Source: Pyrodictium sp.
GTDB taxonomy: Archaea > Thermoproteota > Thermoprotei_A > Sulfolobales > Pyrodictiaceae
Assembly: GCA_015662475.1 (NCBI GenBank)
Contig: DQUB01000149.1
Span: forward strand, 1-14,101
Direction of reading: 5' to 3'
Length of the DNA stretch: 14,101 nucleotides
Below the pieces are notes generated by a model. That model was given only the letters and a program-made list of their open reading frames with translations, did no database searches and was not told the origin of the DNA. A program made the translations under genes and the position numbers. Positions 7,336-14,020 of the stretch are shown here, piece after piece (the stretch's first letter is position 1; each line of letters opens with the position of its first letter).

Positions 7336-7385
7336 GAATTGGCTAAATTTCTCGATCCGAAACCTAGTTTAAAATTCAATTACCA

Positions 7386-7399
7386 CTACTTTTTCTCCT
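7386..7399 (+). terminator. Pyrimidine-rich transcription end candidate after the EF-2 gene
   Basis: CTACTTTTTCTCCT, about 55 nt past the EF-2 stop, is the kind of T-rich tract at which crenarchaeal transcription ends. It lies in the convergent gap between the EF-2 gene and the minus-strand membrane protein. The rest of that gap (7336-7451) shows nothing I can name. Confidence 0.35.
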
Positions 7400-7451
7400 A
7401 TCCCATGCAGCTGTCTGGGTAAGAAATTTACAGCGTTATGCATTGTGAGGA

Positions 7452-7955
7452 TCACTTTATAGTGGCTGGCAAACGGTCTTCTACATATGCTAGCGATTTG
7501 AGTAAAAAGTATGATTTTACTGTGTAGTAGGCAGTGTGAAGTCCAAATGTTATCAGTGTTAGTGCGAGGTCGAGAGGATCAGCTAGTCTTGATAGAGTTT
7601 CGATTCTCTCTCTTATATCAGGATCTTCTTGTACATTCTTGCTAGCTTTTAAGTTTGCAAGTATACGTTGTATGAGTGTAGATAGTGTTTTTACCAACAT
7701 AATTTGTGGTAGTACTGCTGCAGCAGCTGCGTAAACTGTTGGCTTGTTTACCCCAAATATTGTTGCAGTTTGATAGATAGAGACGGCAGCTGATATCGAT
7801 GCTGCAGCATGTAAACATATAGCCAATATCGCTAGGATTGTCGAGTGTAGCTGCAGAAATGGAAGACTAGCTAGTAATAGTGGAATCCATATAGAGGCTG
7901 ATGCAAACATGCCGGAAACAATTATGCCTGGTGTTACCAGTGGATGTTTTCGCAT
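7452..7955 (-). CDS. Membrane protein of unknown function, 167 residues
   Basis: I do not recognise a family. Hydrophobic segments at about 9-33, 37-60, 72-95 and 129-150 suggest four membrane spans. Between spans three and four is a charged soluble loop of about 35 residues (KASKNVQEDPDIRERIETLS). Alanine and isoleucine are frequent and there is no cysteine cluster or obvious catalytic motif. The start is firm: ATG at 7955 follows GGAGAGGTGA with 4-5 nt spacing. The gene is divergent from the QueD-like gene across a 113-bp spacer that holds a perfect inverted repeat, whose left arm (read on the minus strand) may carry this gene's TATA element. It stands alone on its strand, so the neighbourhood gives little clue to its role. 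Confidence 0.8.
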   Translation of the reverse strand: MRKHPLVTPGIIVSGMFASASIWIPLLLASLPFLQLHSTILAILAICLHAAASISAAVSIYQTATIFGVNKPTVYAAAAAVLPQIMLVKTLSTLIQRILANLKASKNVQEDPDIRERIETLSRLADPLDLALTLITFGLHTAYYTVKSYFLLKSLAYVEDRLPATIK

Positions 7956-8000
7956 TAAATCACCTCTCCTAAACTTCGTACTGCATACTTACAACTTACA

Positions 8001-8033
8001 ATTTTCTAGCCTGCTCAAAGTAGGCTAGAAAAT
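8001..8033. repeat. Perfect 12-bp inverted repeat in a divergent promoter region
   Basis: ATTTTCTAGCCT (8001-8012) and AGGCTAGAAAAT (8022-8033) are exact reverse complements separated by 9 nt. With one G-U, the stem could extend to 15 bp with a CAA loop in RNA. Each arm reads GGCTAGAAAAT toward its own gene, placed about where a BRE/TATA element would be for the membrane protein gene (start 7955) and the QueD-like gene (start 8069). It may be a pair of identical divergent promoters, an operator, or both. Confidence 0.7.
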
Positions 8034-8068
8034 AGGTTGTGTTCCAACATGGAGAATGGTAGAACGCT

Positions 8069-8452
8069 ATGTATGTAGCATGCTATTCGACATGGTTTGT
8101 TGCTGCACACGTTTTGGAAAGCCATCAGGGACCTTGTTCCAAACCTCATGGCCACAATTACAGAGTGAGAGTGTGTGTCTATAGGCATGATCTCTCAAAT
8201 GTTGGAATGGTAATAGACTATTATACTTTGAAAGCTGTTGTCGACGATATTGTCTCCAAACTAGATCATGCAAATCTAAATGATATCTTAGGCTGTAAAG
8301 ATCCTACCTCAGAAAGACTTGCAGCTTACATCTTCTCTAAAGTCAAGGACAAACTAGCATCCATAGACAACAATGTACATGTAAGATTTGTTGAAGTGTG
8401 TGAAACACCAGATTTCTGCGTCATGTACATCTCAGACCAAAACACCTATTAG
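8069..8452 (+). CDS. queD: QueD/6-pyruvoyl-tetrahydropterin synthase family enzyme
   Basis: T-fold enzyme of 127 residues. Family members convert 7,8-dihydroneopterin triphosphate to 6-carboxy-tetrahydropterin (QueD, first steps toward preQ0 and archaeosine in tRNA) or 6-pyruvoyl-tetrahydropterin. Seen: zinc ligands H14 (FVAAH), H27 and H29; the CSKPHGH motif with nucleophile C23 in the C-x3-HGH spacing of QueD; D66-H67 in KLDHANLND; the PTSERLA segment; and the substrate-anchoring Glu in VEVCETP. The C-x3-HGH arrangement favours QueD over eukaryotic PTPS. The start is ATG 8069; a TAG lies three codons upstream in frame, GGAG is 14 nt away, and the message may be leaderless. No other preQ0 genes are nearby. 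The following Pro-rich gene begins 36 nt after the stop and may be co-transcribed. Which product it makes in this organism is inferred from the family only. Confidence 0.88.
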   Translation: MYVACYSTWFVAAHVLESHQGPCSKPHGHNYRVRVCVYRHDLSNVGMVIDYYTLKAVVDDIVSKLDHANLNDILGCKDPTSERLAAYIFSKVKDKLASIDNNVHVRFVEVCETPDFCVMYISDQNTY

Positions 8453-8488
8453 TGAAATATCACAAAAATCTACTCGGTGAAACTTCTC

Positions 8489-8848
8489 ATGGCAGCACCA
8501 TGGGGTTGGGATAAAGCAAGGAGAAGAGGATGGCATGAAGAGTCTGAACAACCACCACCTCCACCAGGATACCCGGTACAGCCTCCCCCACAATACCCAC
8601 AGTATCCTCCACCACCAATACATCAGTACAATATCCCACCTCCACCGCCACCTCCACCACCTTACCCAATGGTAGTAGTGCCTGTACCACCACCGGTACC
8701 TCCAGTGTCAGATGAATCTAGCCTTGAGATGTACAAGAAAGCGTTAGAAGACTTTGTAAAACTTTTAGATAGCGTTAAAAGGTATGTTGAAGATCAGCTA
8801 GCTCTTATAGAGGATAGGCTTAAAGAGATGAGAGAGAAACAACGATAA
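8489..8848 (+). CDS. Proline-rich protein with C-terminal coiled coil
   Basis: I do not recognise a named family. The protein has 119 residues in three parts: a Trp/Arg head (MAAPWGWDKARRRGWHEE), a low-complexity Pro/Tyr/Gln region of about 60 residues containing nine consecutive prolines (encoded about 8636-8662), and a 40-residue charged helix (SSLEMYKKALEDFVKLLDSV and onward) with hydrophobic residues at heptad spacing, likely a coiled coil. The middle has the Y-P-x-Y-P pattern of extended scaffold or interaction sequences. The start is ATG 8489, with GGTGA (8476-8480) 8 nt upstream; an in-frame GTG at 8477 overlaps that SD and is rejected. Nine prolines in a row would be expected to need the archaeal IF5A. 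It is followed by the Trp-rich gene, whose N terminus has a similar Pro/Trp/Arg/Gly composition. Confidence 0.75.
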   Translation: MAAPWGWDKARRRGWHEESEQPPPPPGYPVQPPPQYPQYPPPPIHQYNIPPPPPPPPPYPMVVVPVPPPVPPVSDESSLEMYKKALEDFVKLLDSVKRYVEDQLALIEDRLKEMREKQR

Positions 8849-8854
8849 AAGCAA

Positions 8855-8866
8855 AACATATAATAT
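8855..8866 (+). promoter_or_regulatory. TATA box for the Trp-rich gene
   Basis: AACATATAATAT lies about 43 nt before the ATG at 8904, predicting a transcript start near 8886 and a short leader. This gives the Trp-rich gene a promoter of its own even if it is also read from upstream. Confidence 0.5.
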
Positions 8867-8903
8867 TTTGTGACATATCCACATAACATCGAGGGTGAAT
8901 AGT

Positions 8904-9158
8904 ATGCCGGGACCCTGGTGGCGAGGAGGGTGGAAATGGATAGATGTACCTAGCCCATGGCCAGGGCGTGGACCTTGGAGATTTCTACCACCATGGCTTA
9001 GGCCAGGATGGCTATTTGGTGGTAGAGGGCGATGCTGGCTATACCTATACCTCCTATACTATCACCCATATTTAATCCCATATCTAGCAGCATGGTGGTC
9101 ATGGTATCTTGCACCATTATATATGCTAGCTTACTGGTTTAGACCGTACTGGTGGTAA
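8904..9158 (+). CDS. Trp/Tyr/Pro-rich small protein, 84 residues
   Basis: The composition is extreme: by my count 15 Trp and 10 Tyr in 84 residues, plus many Pro, Gly, Arg and Leu. The N-terminal half (MPGPWWRGGWKW, PGRGPWRFLPPWLRPGWL, GGRGRCW) is a Pro/Gly/Arg/Trp region with one cysteine. The second half (LYLYLLYYHPYLIPYLAAWW and onward) is a hydrophobic aromatic stretch long enough for one or two membrane passes, ending RPYWW. The start is ATG 8904 with GAGGGTGA 5 nt upstream; the earlier GTG at 8895 is inside that SD. The SD, promoter and sustained frame argue that it is real. The head recalls small DUF5320-like archaeal proteins that open with MPxxxxxGPxG-type text, but that link is weak. 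It ends 7 nt from the convergent methyltransferase gene. Function unknown; membrane association is an inference. Confidence 0.75.
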   Translation: MPGPWWRGGWKWIDVPSPWPGRGPWRFLPPWLRPGWLFGGRGRCWLYLYLLYYHPYLIPYLAAWWSWYLAPLYMLAYWFRPYWW

Positions 9159-9165
9159 TAAGATG

Positions 9166-9834
9166 TTAGTTGAGAGTTACCTCGACAATAACTCCTAGCA
9201 TGCGTGTTTTCAACACAAAATTGTCTCCATAACATTTTCTAACTATTTCTGCCAACTTTTCTTTTGTTAGCCATCTTTTGACAGTTTTGCAAAAAATGCT
9301 ATAGTTTCTATACCCACCAACACCTTGCATTATGCCAGCAATTAGTGGTACCATTATGCAAAACCATATCAACACTATCGAATCCCATAGCCTGCTACTA
9401 GGCCTAATGACATCAACTAACACGCTTTTACCGCTAGAAGAGCGAGCTATTTCTCTAAACGCATGGCAAATGTCTAGAAGGTCGCGGAGAACAAAGAATG
9501 AGAAGAAAGCCTCGATAACCTTGTTTCGGAAGGGCATATACTCGGCAACACCGACAACACGCTCTACGACAACACTATTGACCATATACGAGATGTTGTC
9601 TGCTAGCATTGAGGGGGAGGGATCTAAGAGTATGAGGAGTTTCGGCTTATACTTTAATATCTCGATGGCAGAGTAACCTTTACCAGACCCTAAATCAACA
9701 ACTATCTTGCCGTAGACTAAGTCGCTATAGCATGCTATTGTTTCTGCGCGTAATCTCTTCACTTGACCCAACGACATAATGTTGTTTATTTTCTCATACA
9801 TGTTAGAGGCAACTAAATCTTCTATTGCTGACAC
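9166..9834 (-). CDS. UbiE-like SAM-dependent methyltransferase
   Basis: Class I methyltransferase of 222 residues. SAM-binding motif I is IVVDLGSGKGYSA (about 44-56), the acidic end of the next strand is LLILLDPSPSM (D71), and FFSFFVLRDLLDICHAFREI resembles the LRNVxD segment of UbiE/COQ5 quinone methyltransferases. An aromatic, hydrophobic stretch at about 152-169 (LIWFCIMVPLIAGIMQ) may touch the membrane, fitting a lipid substrate such as a quinone. It has no NPPY/DPPY motif, so it is not a DNA amino-methyltransferase. The start chosen is GTG 9834, with GGAGG 6 nt upstream and 16 nt after the preceding stop; an ATG at 9915 would overlap the upstream gene by 65 nt and adds only polar residues. 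It is the last gene of the glyS - nuclease - methyltransferase group. The substrate is not known. Confidence 0.8.
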   Translation of the reverse strand: MSAIEDLVASNMYEKINNIMSLGQVKRLRAETIACYSDLVYGKIVVDLGSGKGYSAIEILKYKPKLLILLDPSPSMLADNISYMVNSVVVERVVGVAEYMPFRNKVIEAFFSFFVLRDLLDICHAFREIARSSSGKSVLVDVIRPSSRLWDSIVLIWFCIMVPLIAGIMQGVGGYRNYSIFCKTVKRWLTKEKLAEIVRKCYGDNFVLKTRMLGVIVEVTLN

Positions 9835-9850
9835 AATTTTCCTCCAAAAA

Positions 9851-11155
9851 CTAACTGTCGAGTTTTTGCTGTCTACCGAGTTCTTTGACAAACTCATCTC
9901 TATGCACCCACACATAATGTATTAGCGCGCTAACTAGCTCCTCTCTACTCTTCAAACCGGTCAACATCATGAGCTTGTCTAGCTTCTCTATATCGTCTCT
10001 TCGCACCGGCACTAGATCTACATCCACACCTTCATAACCAGCAATCTTTTCTAGTTCATCTACTATCTCTCTTAGCTTCTCCTCGTTAAACCCAACATCA
10101 TCGATAACAACTATACTGTCTGCTTCAAGCTCGGACTTAACCCAGCTTGGTACAGGCCTTCTAGAGACTAAGAACATTGTCTTAGGGCGATAGAGTTTAG
10201 CGTATAGCTTTACGATTTGGGGTTCCCTTAACCGTATACCCTTCCTACGTTTCACCACTTCATAGGCACGTTCAACATTGTCAACTCCAAGAATATCTGC
10301 TAAGCCTGCCCAAAGCCCTTTCAACCATCTGTTTCGCCACTCTTCTGCTGTCATAGGTTCAGCAAAAGGACCTCTAACCTCTCGTGTTCGAAGATACCAA
10401 TCTTCAAGCTCTTTACACTCTATTATCACGGTTGGCTGTAGTATGGGGGGATCGCCCTTTGGCACAACGATATCGACTATACGTCCACTGTAAACTAGCA
10501 AGTCAGGTCTTAACGCCACATAGAATTTCCAAGATTTGGTCAAATCTCTTGTATCACCCCACCCAATAGGGCGAGGAGCTTCTAGAAAGAATGAAAGGTA
10601 TCCTCTACCCTCCAACGCAAGTATAAGGTTTGGTGGAATGCCACCGCCACGCTGTCTACCACTACGCTCTAACAGTATATGCATGTGTTCGGGAAACACT
10701 ATTCTTGCGCTATACAATGTGCCAAGTTCATATACTAGCGCGAGAAAGACCCAGTTCTCATACAAACTTCTAAGATTCGAACGTAAACTTGTTCTTACTG
10801 CTGCCTCCGCTACACGTAGAAAACTTTCTTCATCAAGTCTACCTCGAGCAAACTCATAGGCGTAGTTAAACAACTTCTTTGAGAGGTGGTGAAGAGGGTC
10901 TGAAACAAAACTTCTAAACTCTTTAGGCAGTAACACATTTTTGGCATGAACCGCCGCAATACACTTTTTAACAATGTTTTGAAACATTCTTATCCAAATC
11001 CGTGCTTCAACAAGCTCATCCAAGAAATAGTGTAGAACAATGCATCTGCGTAATTCTTCTAGTAGTTTCTCGGCTTTTGGATCCACAGAGTCTTTATTGG
11101 CAATCCTAACTCTCTTTACAGCCTCTAACAGTTCACTAATATCTCTACACTTCAT
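9851..11155 (-). CDS. PD-(D/E)XK nuclease-like protein
   Basis: I recognise a fold signature, not a named family. The 434-residue protein has a helical N-terminal half (about 1-125), then SLYENWVFLALVYEL (E133), a helix pattern found at the start of many PD-(D/E)XK nuclease domains (for example McrC/DUF2357-like ones). The core follows: RPDLLVYSG (D218) and PTVIIECKE (E246, K248), giving D-x(n)-E-x-K with hydrophobic strands, as expected for a metal-dependent nuclease. A Lys/Arg-rich segment and a strand TMFLVSRRPVPSW follow, and the last 60 residues are helical. The start is ATG 11155 with GGAG 6 nt upstream; a TTG at 11188 is less likely. It lies 53 nt after glyS and 16 nt before the methyltransferase, so the three form a probable operon. 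Whether it cuts DNA or RNA, and whether it is active, is open. Confidence 0.72.
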   Translation of the reverse strand: MKCRDISELLEAVKRVRIANKDSVDPKAEKLLEELRRCIVLHYFLDELVEARIWIRMFQNIVKKCIAAVHAKNVLLPKEFRSFVSDPLHHLSKKLFNYAYEFARGRLDEESFLRVAEAAVRTSLRSNLRSLYENWVFLALVYELGTLYSARIVFPEHMHILLERSGRQRGGGIPPNLILALEGRGYLSFFLEAPRPIGWGDTRDLTKSWKFYVALRPDLLVYSGRIVDIVVPKGDPPILQPTVIIECKELEDWYLRTREVRGPFAEPMTAEEWRNRWLKGLWAGLADILGVDNVERAYEVVKRRKGIRLREPQIVKLYAKLYRPKTMFLVSRRPVPSWVKSELEADSIVVIDDVGFNEEKLREIVDELEKIAGYEGVDVDLVPVRRDDIEKLDKLMMLTGLKSREELVSALIHYVWVHRDEFVKELGRQQKLDS

Positions 11156-11208
11156 TGTCGTCTCCAAGTCCCAAAACCCAACCCCCAATCCACACCTTCA
11201 TCTCCTTT

Positions 11209-12987
11209 CTATCCACCTCCCACAGGCTGACCCAACTCCTCTAGTTTTGCACCTTCATAGATAAACTTTCTAACAGCTTCTACAACCTTGTCGATACCAA
11301 CTCTAACCTGTCGCCATGTATCCCTATCTCTTAGCGTAACAGTGCCATTTTCTATGGTTTCAAAGTCTACGGTAATAGCAACAGGAACGCCTATCTCGTC
11401 TACGCGTGCATATCGCCTACCAATACTACCGCTATCGTCGTAGACTACGTAGAAGCCTGCTTCAACCAACTTACGATACAACTCTTTCGCTAACTTCACT
11501 AAACGTTCATCTTGTACTAGTGGGAATACAGCAACCTCTATGGGTGCTAGATACCTTGGGAGTTTCAATACAACCCTATTCTCTTTAACCGAGTATGCGT
11601 ACTCCAACGTTACATATACCAGCCTTTCAACACCAAATGATGGTTCTACTACATGGGGTAGGAAGTGTCTACCAGTAATCTTTTCAACTTTCTCAACTAT
11701 TCTAATTCGATCTGGCGGTATTTCAAACTCGTTGATCTTGATAGGTTTACCCTCAACAATTGCTCTTTCCACTTCCTCAACACTAATCTGTTCTAGAAGT
11801 TTCATTATTTCAGGAGCTCTTGATCGAAATGTCCTACCAAGCCACGCTTTATCCACTACTACAACCTTTTTCTTAATTGTTTTTGGCTTCTCAAATTGTT
11901 TGAAAGCTCTAAGGTCTTGACCACTATACTTCATGTGTCTAGACAAATCATAGTCTGTTCTATAAGCATGACCGCTTACCTCTATCCAGCCCCACCGAGA
12001 TACCTTAACAAGTTGATCAAACGTCTGGAGCGCGTAATGGGCGCGTTCTTCGGGCAACTTCTCTTCAAACACTATGTTGTGTCCAGGCACACCTAGAGCT
12101 TCAACAAACTCTTTTGCAACAGCCATCCAGTAGGCTAGCCATGGTGTTGCAACGATCTTTTCTCTAACCATCTCTTCAAGACTGAATTCTTCTGGCTTCT
12201 CCTCTCCCCGCTTCCTAGCCTCAGCAGTTATCACTAATAGTTTGGATTTAGCTCGCTCTGACATGTATTTTGAGAGAATCCCATTTTCATCTGGATCTTC
12301 GGGGTCGAAGAAGAACTCTACTTCTGCTATCGTGAACTCTCTTAGCCTTATCATACCTTGTCTAGGTGATATCTCGTTTCTCGCAACACGGCCTATCTGG
12401 GCAATTCCTAGAGGGAGCTTTTTCCTCATAATCTCATACACTTTTTTAAAGTTTACAAACATGCCTTGTGCTGTCTCAGGTCTTAAATATCCTATGTTCT
12501 CGCTGTAAGGGCCTATGATTGTCTTGAAAAGCAAGTTGAACAGTTTAACTTCGCTAAGCTCTCCACCACATATAGGACATGTTATACCATGTTCGCGAAT
12601 TATCTTTGTCAACTCATCTACACTCATACCCTCTACTTTAATCTTGAGCTTATCTTCTACCAGGTGATCAGCTCTAAACTTTCTCCCACACTTGAGACAC
12701 TCGACAATGGGGTCTGTAAAGTGCTCGACATGTCCACTTGCCTCATAGACTTTGGCTGGTCCTATTATCGGTGTTTCAATCTCTACAACAATGTCTTGGT
12801 GTTGCTGAATGAAGTATCGACGCCATAGCTCAACTATCTTGTTCTTCAGCCTAACGCCTAGCGGTCCTAGATCGTAGAATCCAGCAACACCACCATAAAT
12901 CTCATAACTTTGCCAGAAGAATCCACGTCGACGAGCAAGCTCCATAACATGTTCGCAGAGGTCTTTCTCGTGAGTTTTACCACTCAT
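11209..12987 (-). CDS. glyS: Glycyl-tRNA synthetase, class II alpha2 type
   Basis: Charges tRNA-Gly with glycine in the cytoplasm. It has 592 residues, normal for archaeal/eukaryal-type GlyRS. Seen: GGVAGFYDLGPLGVRLKNKI (motif 1 region, 32-51), a zinc-site-like cysteine quartet CLKC (C97, C100) and CPIC (C137, C140), LRPETAQGMFVNF (168-180), motif 2 in RNEISPRQGMIRLREF (203-218), motif 3 in EPSFGVERLVY, and a C-terminal anticodon-binding domain (IEVAVFPLVQDERLVKLAKE, then DDSGSIGRRYARVDEIGVP). It ends PVGGG. The start is ATG 12987; GAGG directly abuts it, so the message may be leaderless or have a very short leader from the TATA box near 13024-13032. It is the first gene of a minus-strand group with the nuclease-like and methyltransferase genes, and is divergent from the agmatinase-family gene. 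Confidence 0.97.
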   Translation of the reverse strand: MSGKTHEKDLCEHVMELARRRGFFWQSYEIYGGVAGFYDLGPLGVRLKNKIVELWRRYFIQQHQDIVVEIETPIIGPAKVYEASGHVEHFTDPIVECLKCGRKFRADHLVEDKLKIKVEGMSVDELTKIIREHGITCPICGGELSEVKLFNLLFKTIIGPYSENIGYLRPETAQGMFVNFKKVYEIMRKKLPLGIAQIGRVARNEISPRQGMIRLREFTIAEVEFFFDPEDPDENGILSKYMSERAKSKLLVITAEARKRGEEKPEEFSLEEMVREKIVATPWLAYWMAVAKEFVEALGVPGHNIVFEEKLPEERAHYALQTFDQLVKVSRWGWIEVSGHAYRTDYDLSRHMKYSGQDLRAFKQFEKPKTIKKKVVVVDKAWLGRTFRSRAPEIMKLLEQISVEEVERAIVEGKPIKINEFEIPPDRIRIVEKVEKITGRHFLPHVVEPSFGVERLVYVTLEYAYSVKENRVVLKLPRYLAPIEVAVFPLVQDERLVKLAKELYRKLVEAGFYVVYDDSGSIGRRYARVDEIGVPVAITVDFETIENGTVTLRDRDTWRQVRVGIDKVVEAVRKFIYEGAKLEELGQPVGGG

Positions 12988-13022
12988 CCTCTATTGCCCT
13001 TAGCAAAAGCTACCCATACGGT

Positions 13023-13032
13023 GGGATATAGT
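13023..13032. promoter_or_regulatory. Symmetric TATA box between glyS and the agmatinase-family gene
   Basis: GGATATAGTG reads as CACTATATCC on the other strand. On the plus side it predicts a transcript start near 13052, in accord with the GTG at 13079. On the minus side it predicts a start near 13003, about 16 nt before the glyS ATG. One element may therefore serve both genes. Confidence 0.5.
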
Positions 13033-13078
13033 GTTTTGTACCCCTAAGACTGTTAGACCGACCATAAGGTGTGAGAGT

Positions 13079-14020
13079 GTGAGCTTAGCAGAACTCTATC
13101 TCAACCCTACACCCTCATGTTTTGGAGGCTCGTGTGTGGAAAAGCCAAAAGCTAAAGTATATGTGCTTGGCGTACCCTATGACGGTACTGTCTCGTGGAG
13201 GCCAGGTGCTCGAGAAGCACCTCAAACAATAAGAGTTGCTGCTACAAACATAGAGTTTTACAGTCTTAGACTTGACGTTAATGTCGAAGAAGTGCCTATA
13301 GCCGATGTAGGAGATCTTGCAGTCTCTTTTGATGTGAAGGAGACTCTTAAGAGGCTAAGCGCAGTTGTACACGAACTCGCACAAACACTAGATAAACGAC
13401 TTCTCGTCGTCCTTGGCGGAGAACATACTATCACCTTAGGCGTATTCGAAGGGCTTATAAAAGCTGGTTTAGACCCTTGCCTACTAGTTCTAGACGCACA
13501 CTTAGACTATAGAGATGAGTACATGGGATTACGTCTTACCCATGCAACCTTTGCACGCAGATTAGTCGAAGCATATGGTTACAACAGGATATTCCATTTA
13601 GGTGTAAGAGCTGTTTGTCGCGAGGAAGTAGAGTTTGCTCGGCACAAAAACAGCCGCTACCTAACGAGTTTTGAAATGAGGTTTTTAGGCCTTAGAGAGG
13701 TTGCTAGAAGAGTGCTAGCTTGGCTTAAGCAAAACTCTTGCAAGACACTATATGTGAGCGTCGATATGGATGCCTACGACCCAGCCTATGCACCAGGAGT
13801 TTCAACACCTGAACCTGACGGTCTTGAACCTTGGATGGTGTTAGAACTGTTGAACCACATAGTACTTCACTCACCAAAACCATTGGTGGCCGTCGATGTT
13901 GTAGAAGTATCTCCACCATACGATTGCTCAGGTATAACCAGTATTCTAGCAGCAAGAACGGTAGTCGAGCTTATAGCGGCTCATCGAGCTGCTCAGCAAA
14001 GACAGGCTACGTCTACTTAA
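13079..14020 (+). CDS. speB: Agmatinase/ureohydrolase family protein
   Basis: Manganese ureohydrolase of 313 residues. The usual reaction is agmatine to putrescine plus urea; some archaeal members act on N1-aminopropylagmatine to give spermidine. All metal-ligand motifs are present: GGEHTITLG (H116), DAHLDYRD (D139, H141, D143) and SVDMDAYDPAYAPG (D229, D231). VPYDGTVSWRPGAREAP (N-terminal) and THATFARRLVE fit agmatinase better than arginase. The start is GTG 13079, with AAGGTG 7 nt upstream; an in-frame GTG at 13031 overlaps the probable TATA box and adds 16 residues that do not look like the family. The C terminus (AAHRAAQQRQATST) is a short polar tail. It is divergent from glyS. No other polyamine genes are in view, so the exact substrate is inferred from the family and not fixed by context. 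Confidence 0.92.
   Translation: MSLAELYLNPTPSCFGGSCVEKPKAKVYVLGVPYDGTVSWRPGAREAPQTIRVAATNIEFYSLRLDVNVEEVPIADVGDLAVSFDVKETLKRLSAVVHELAQTLDKRLLVVLGGEHTITLGVFEGLIKAGLDPCLLVLDAHLDYRDEYMGLRLTHATFARRLVEAYGYNRIFHLGVRAVCREEVEFARHKNSRYLTSFEMRFLGLREVARRVLAWLKQNSCKTLYVSVDMDAYDPAYAPGVSTPEPDGLEPWMVLELLNHIVLHSPKPLVAVDVVEVSPPYDCSGITSILAARTVVELIAAHRAAQQRQATST

Noticed and set aside
7400..7436. H/ACA-like hairpin followed by ACA after the EF-2 gene
   Set aside because: CCCA/TGGG gives only a 4-bp stem, there is no pseudouridylation pocket, and the ACA is not at the required spacing from a proper stem.
8432..8693. Two minus-strand open frames opposite the Pro-rich gene
   Set aside because: Their Trp/Val/Gly-rich translations are the complement of the CCA/CCT proline codons. 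They have no SD or promoter.
8560..8700. Tandem DNA repeat or microsatellite
   Set aside because: The repetition comes from mixed proline codons (CCA, CCT, CCG, CCC) in an intact frame. There is no exact repeat unit.
9166..11155. Restriction-modification system (nuclease plus methyltransferase)
   Set aside because: The methyltransferase has a UbiE-like LRDLLD segment and a hydrophobic stretch, but no DNA-methylase NPPY/DPPY or PC motif and no target-recognition domain. Only adjacency supports the idea.
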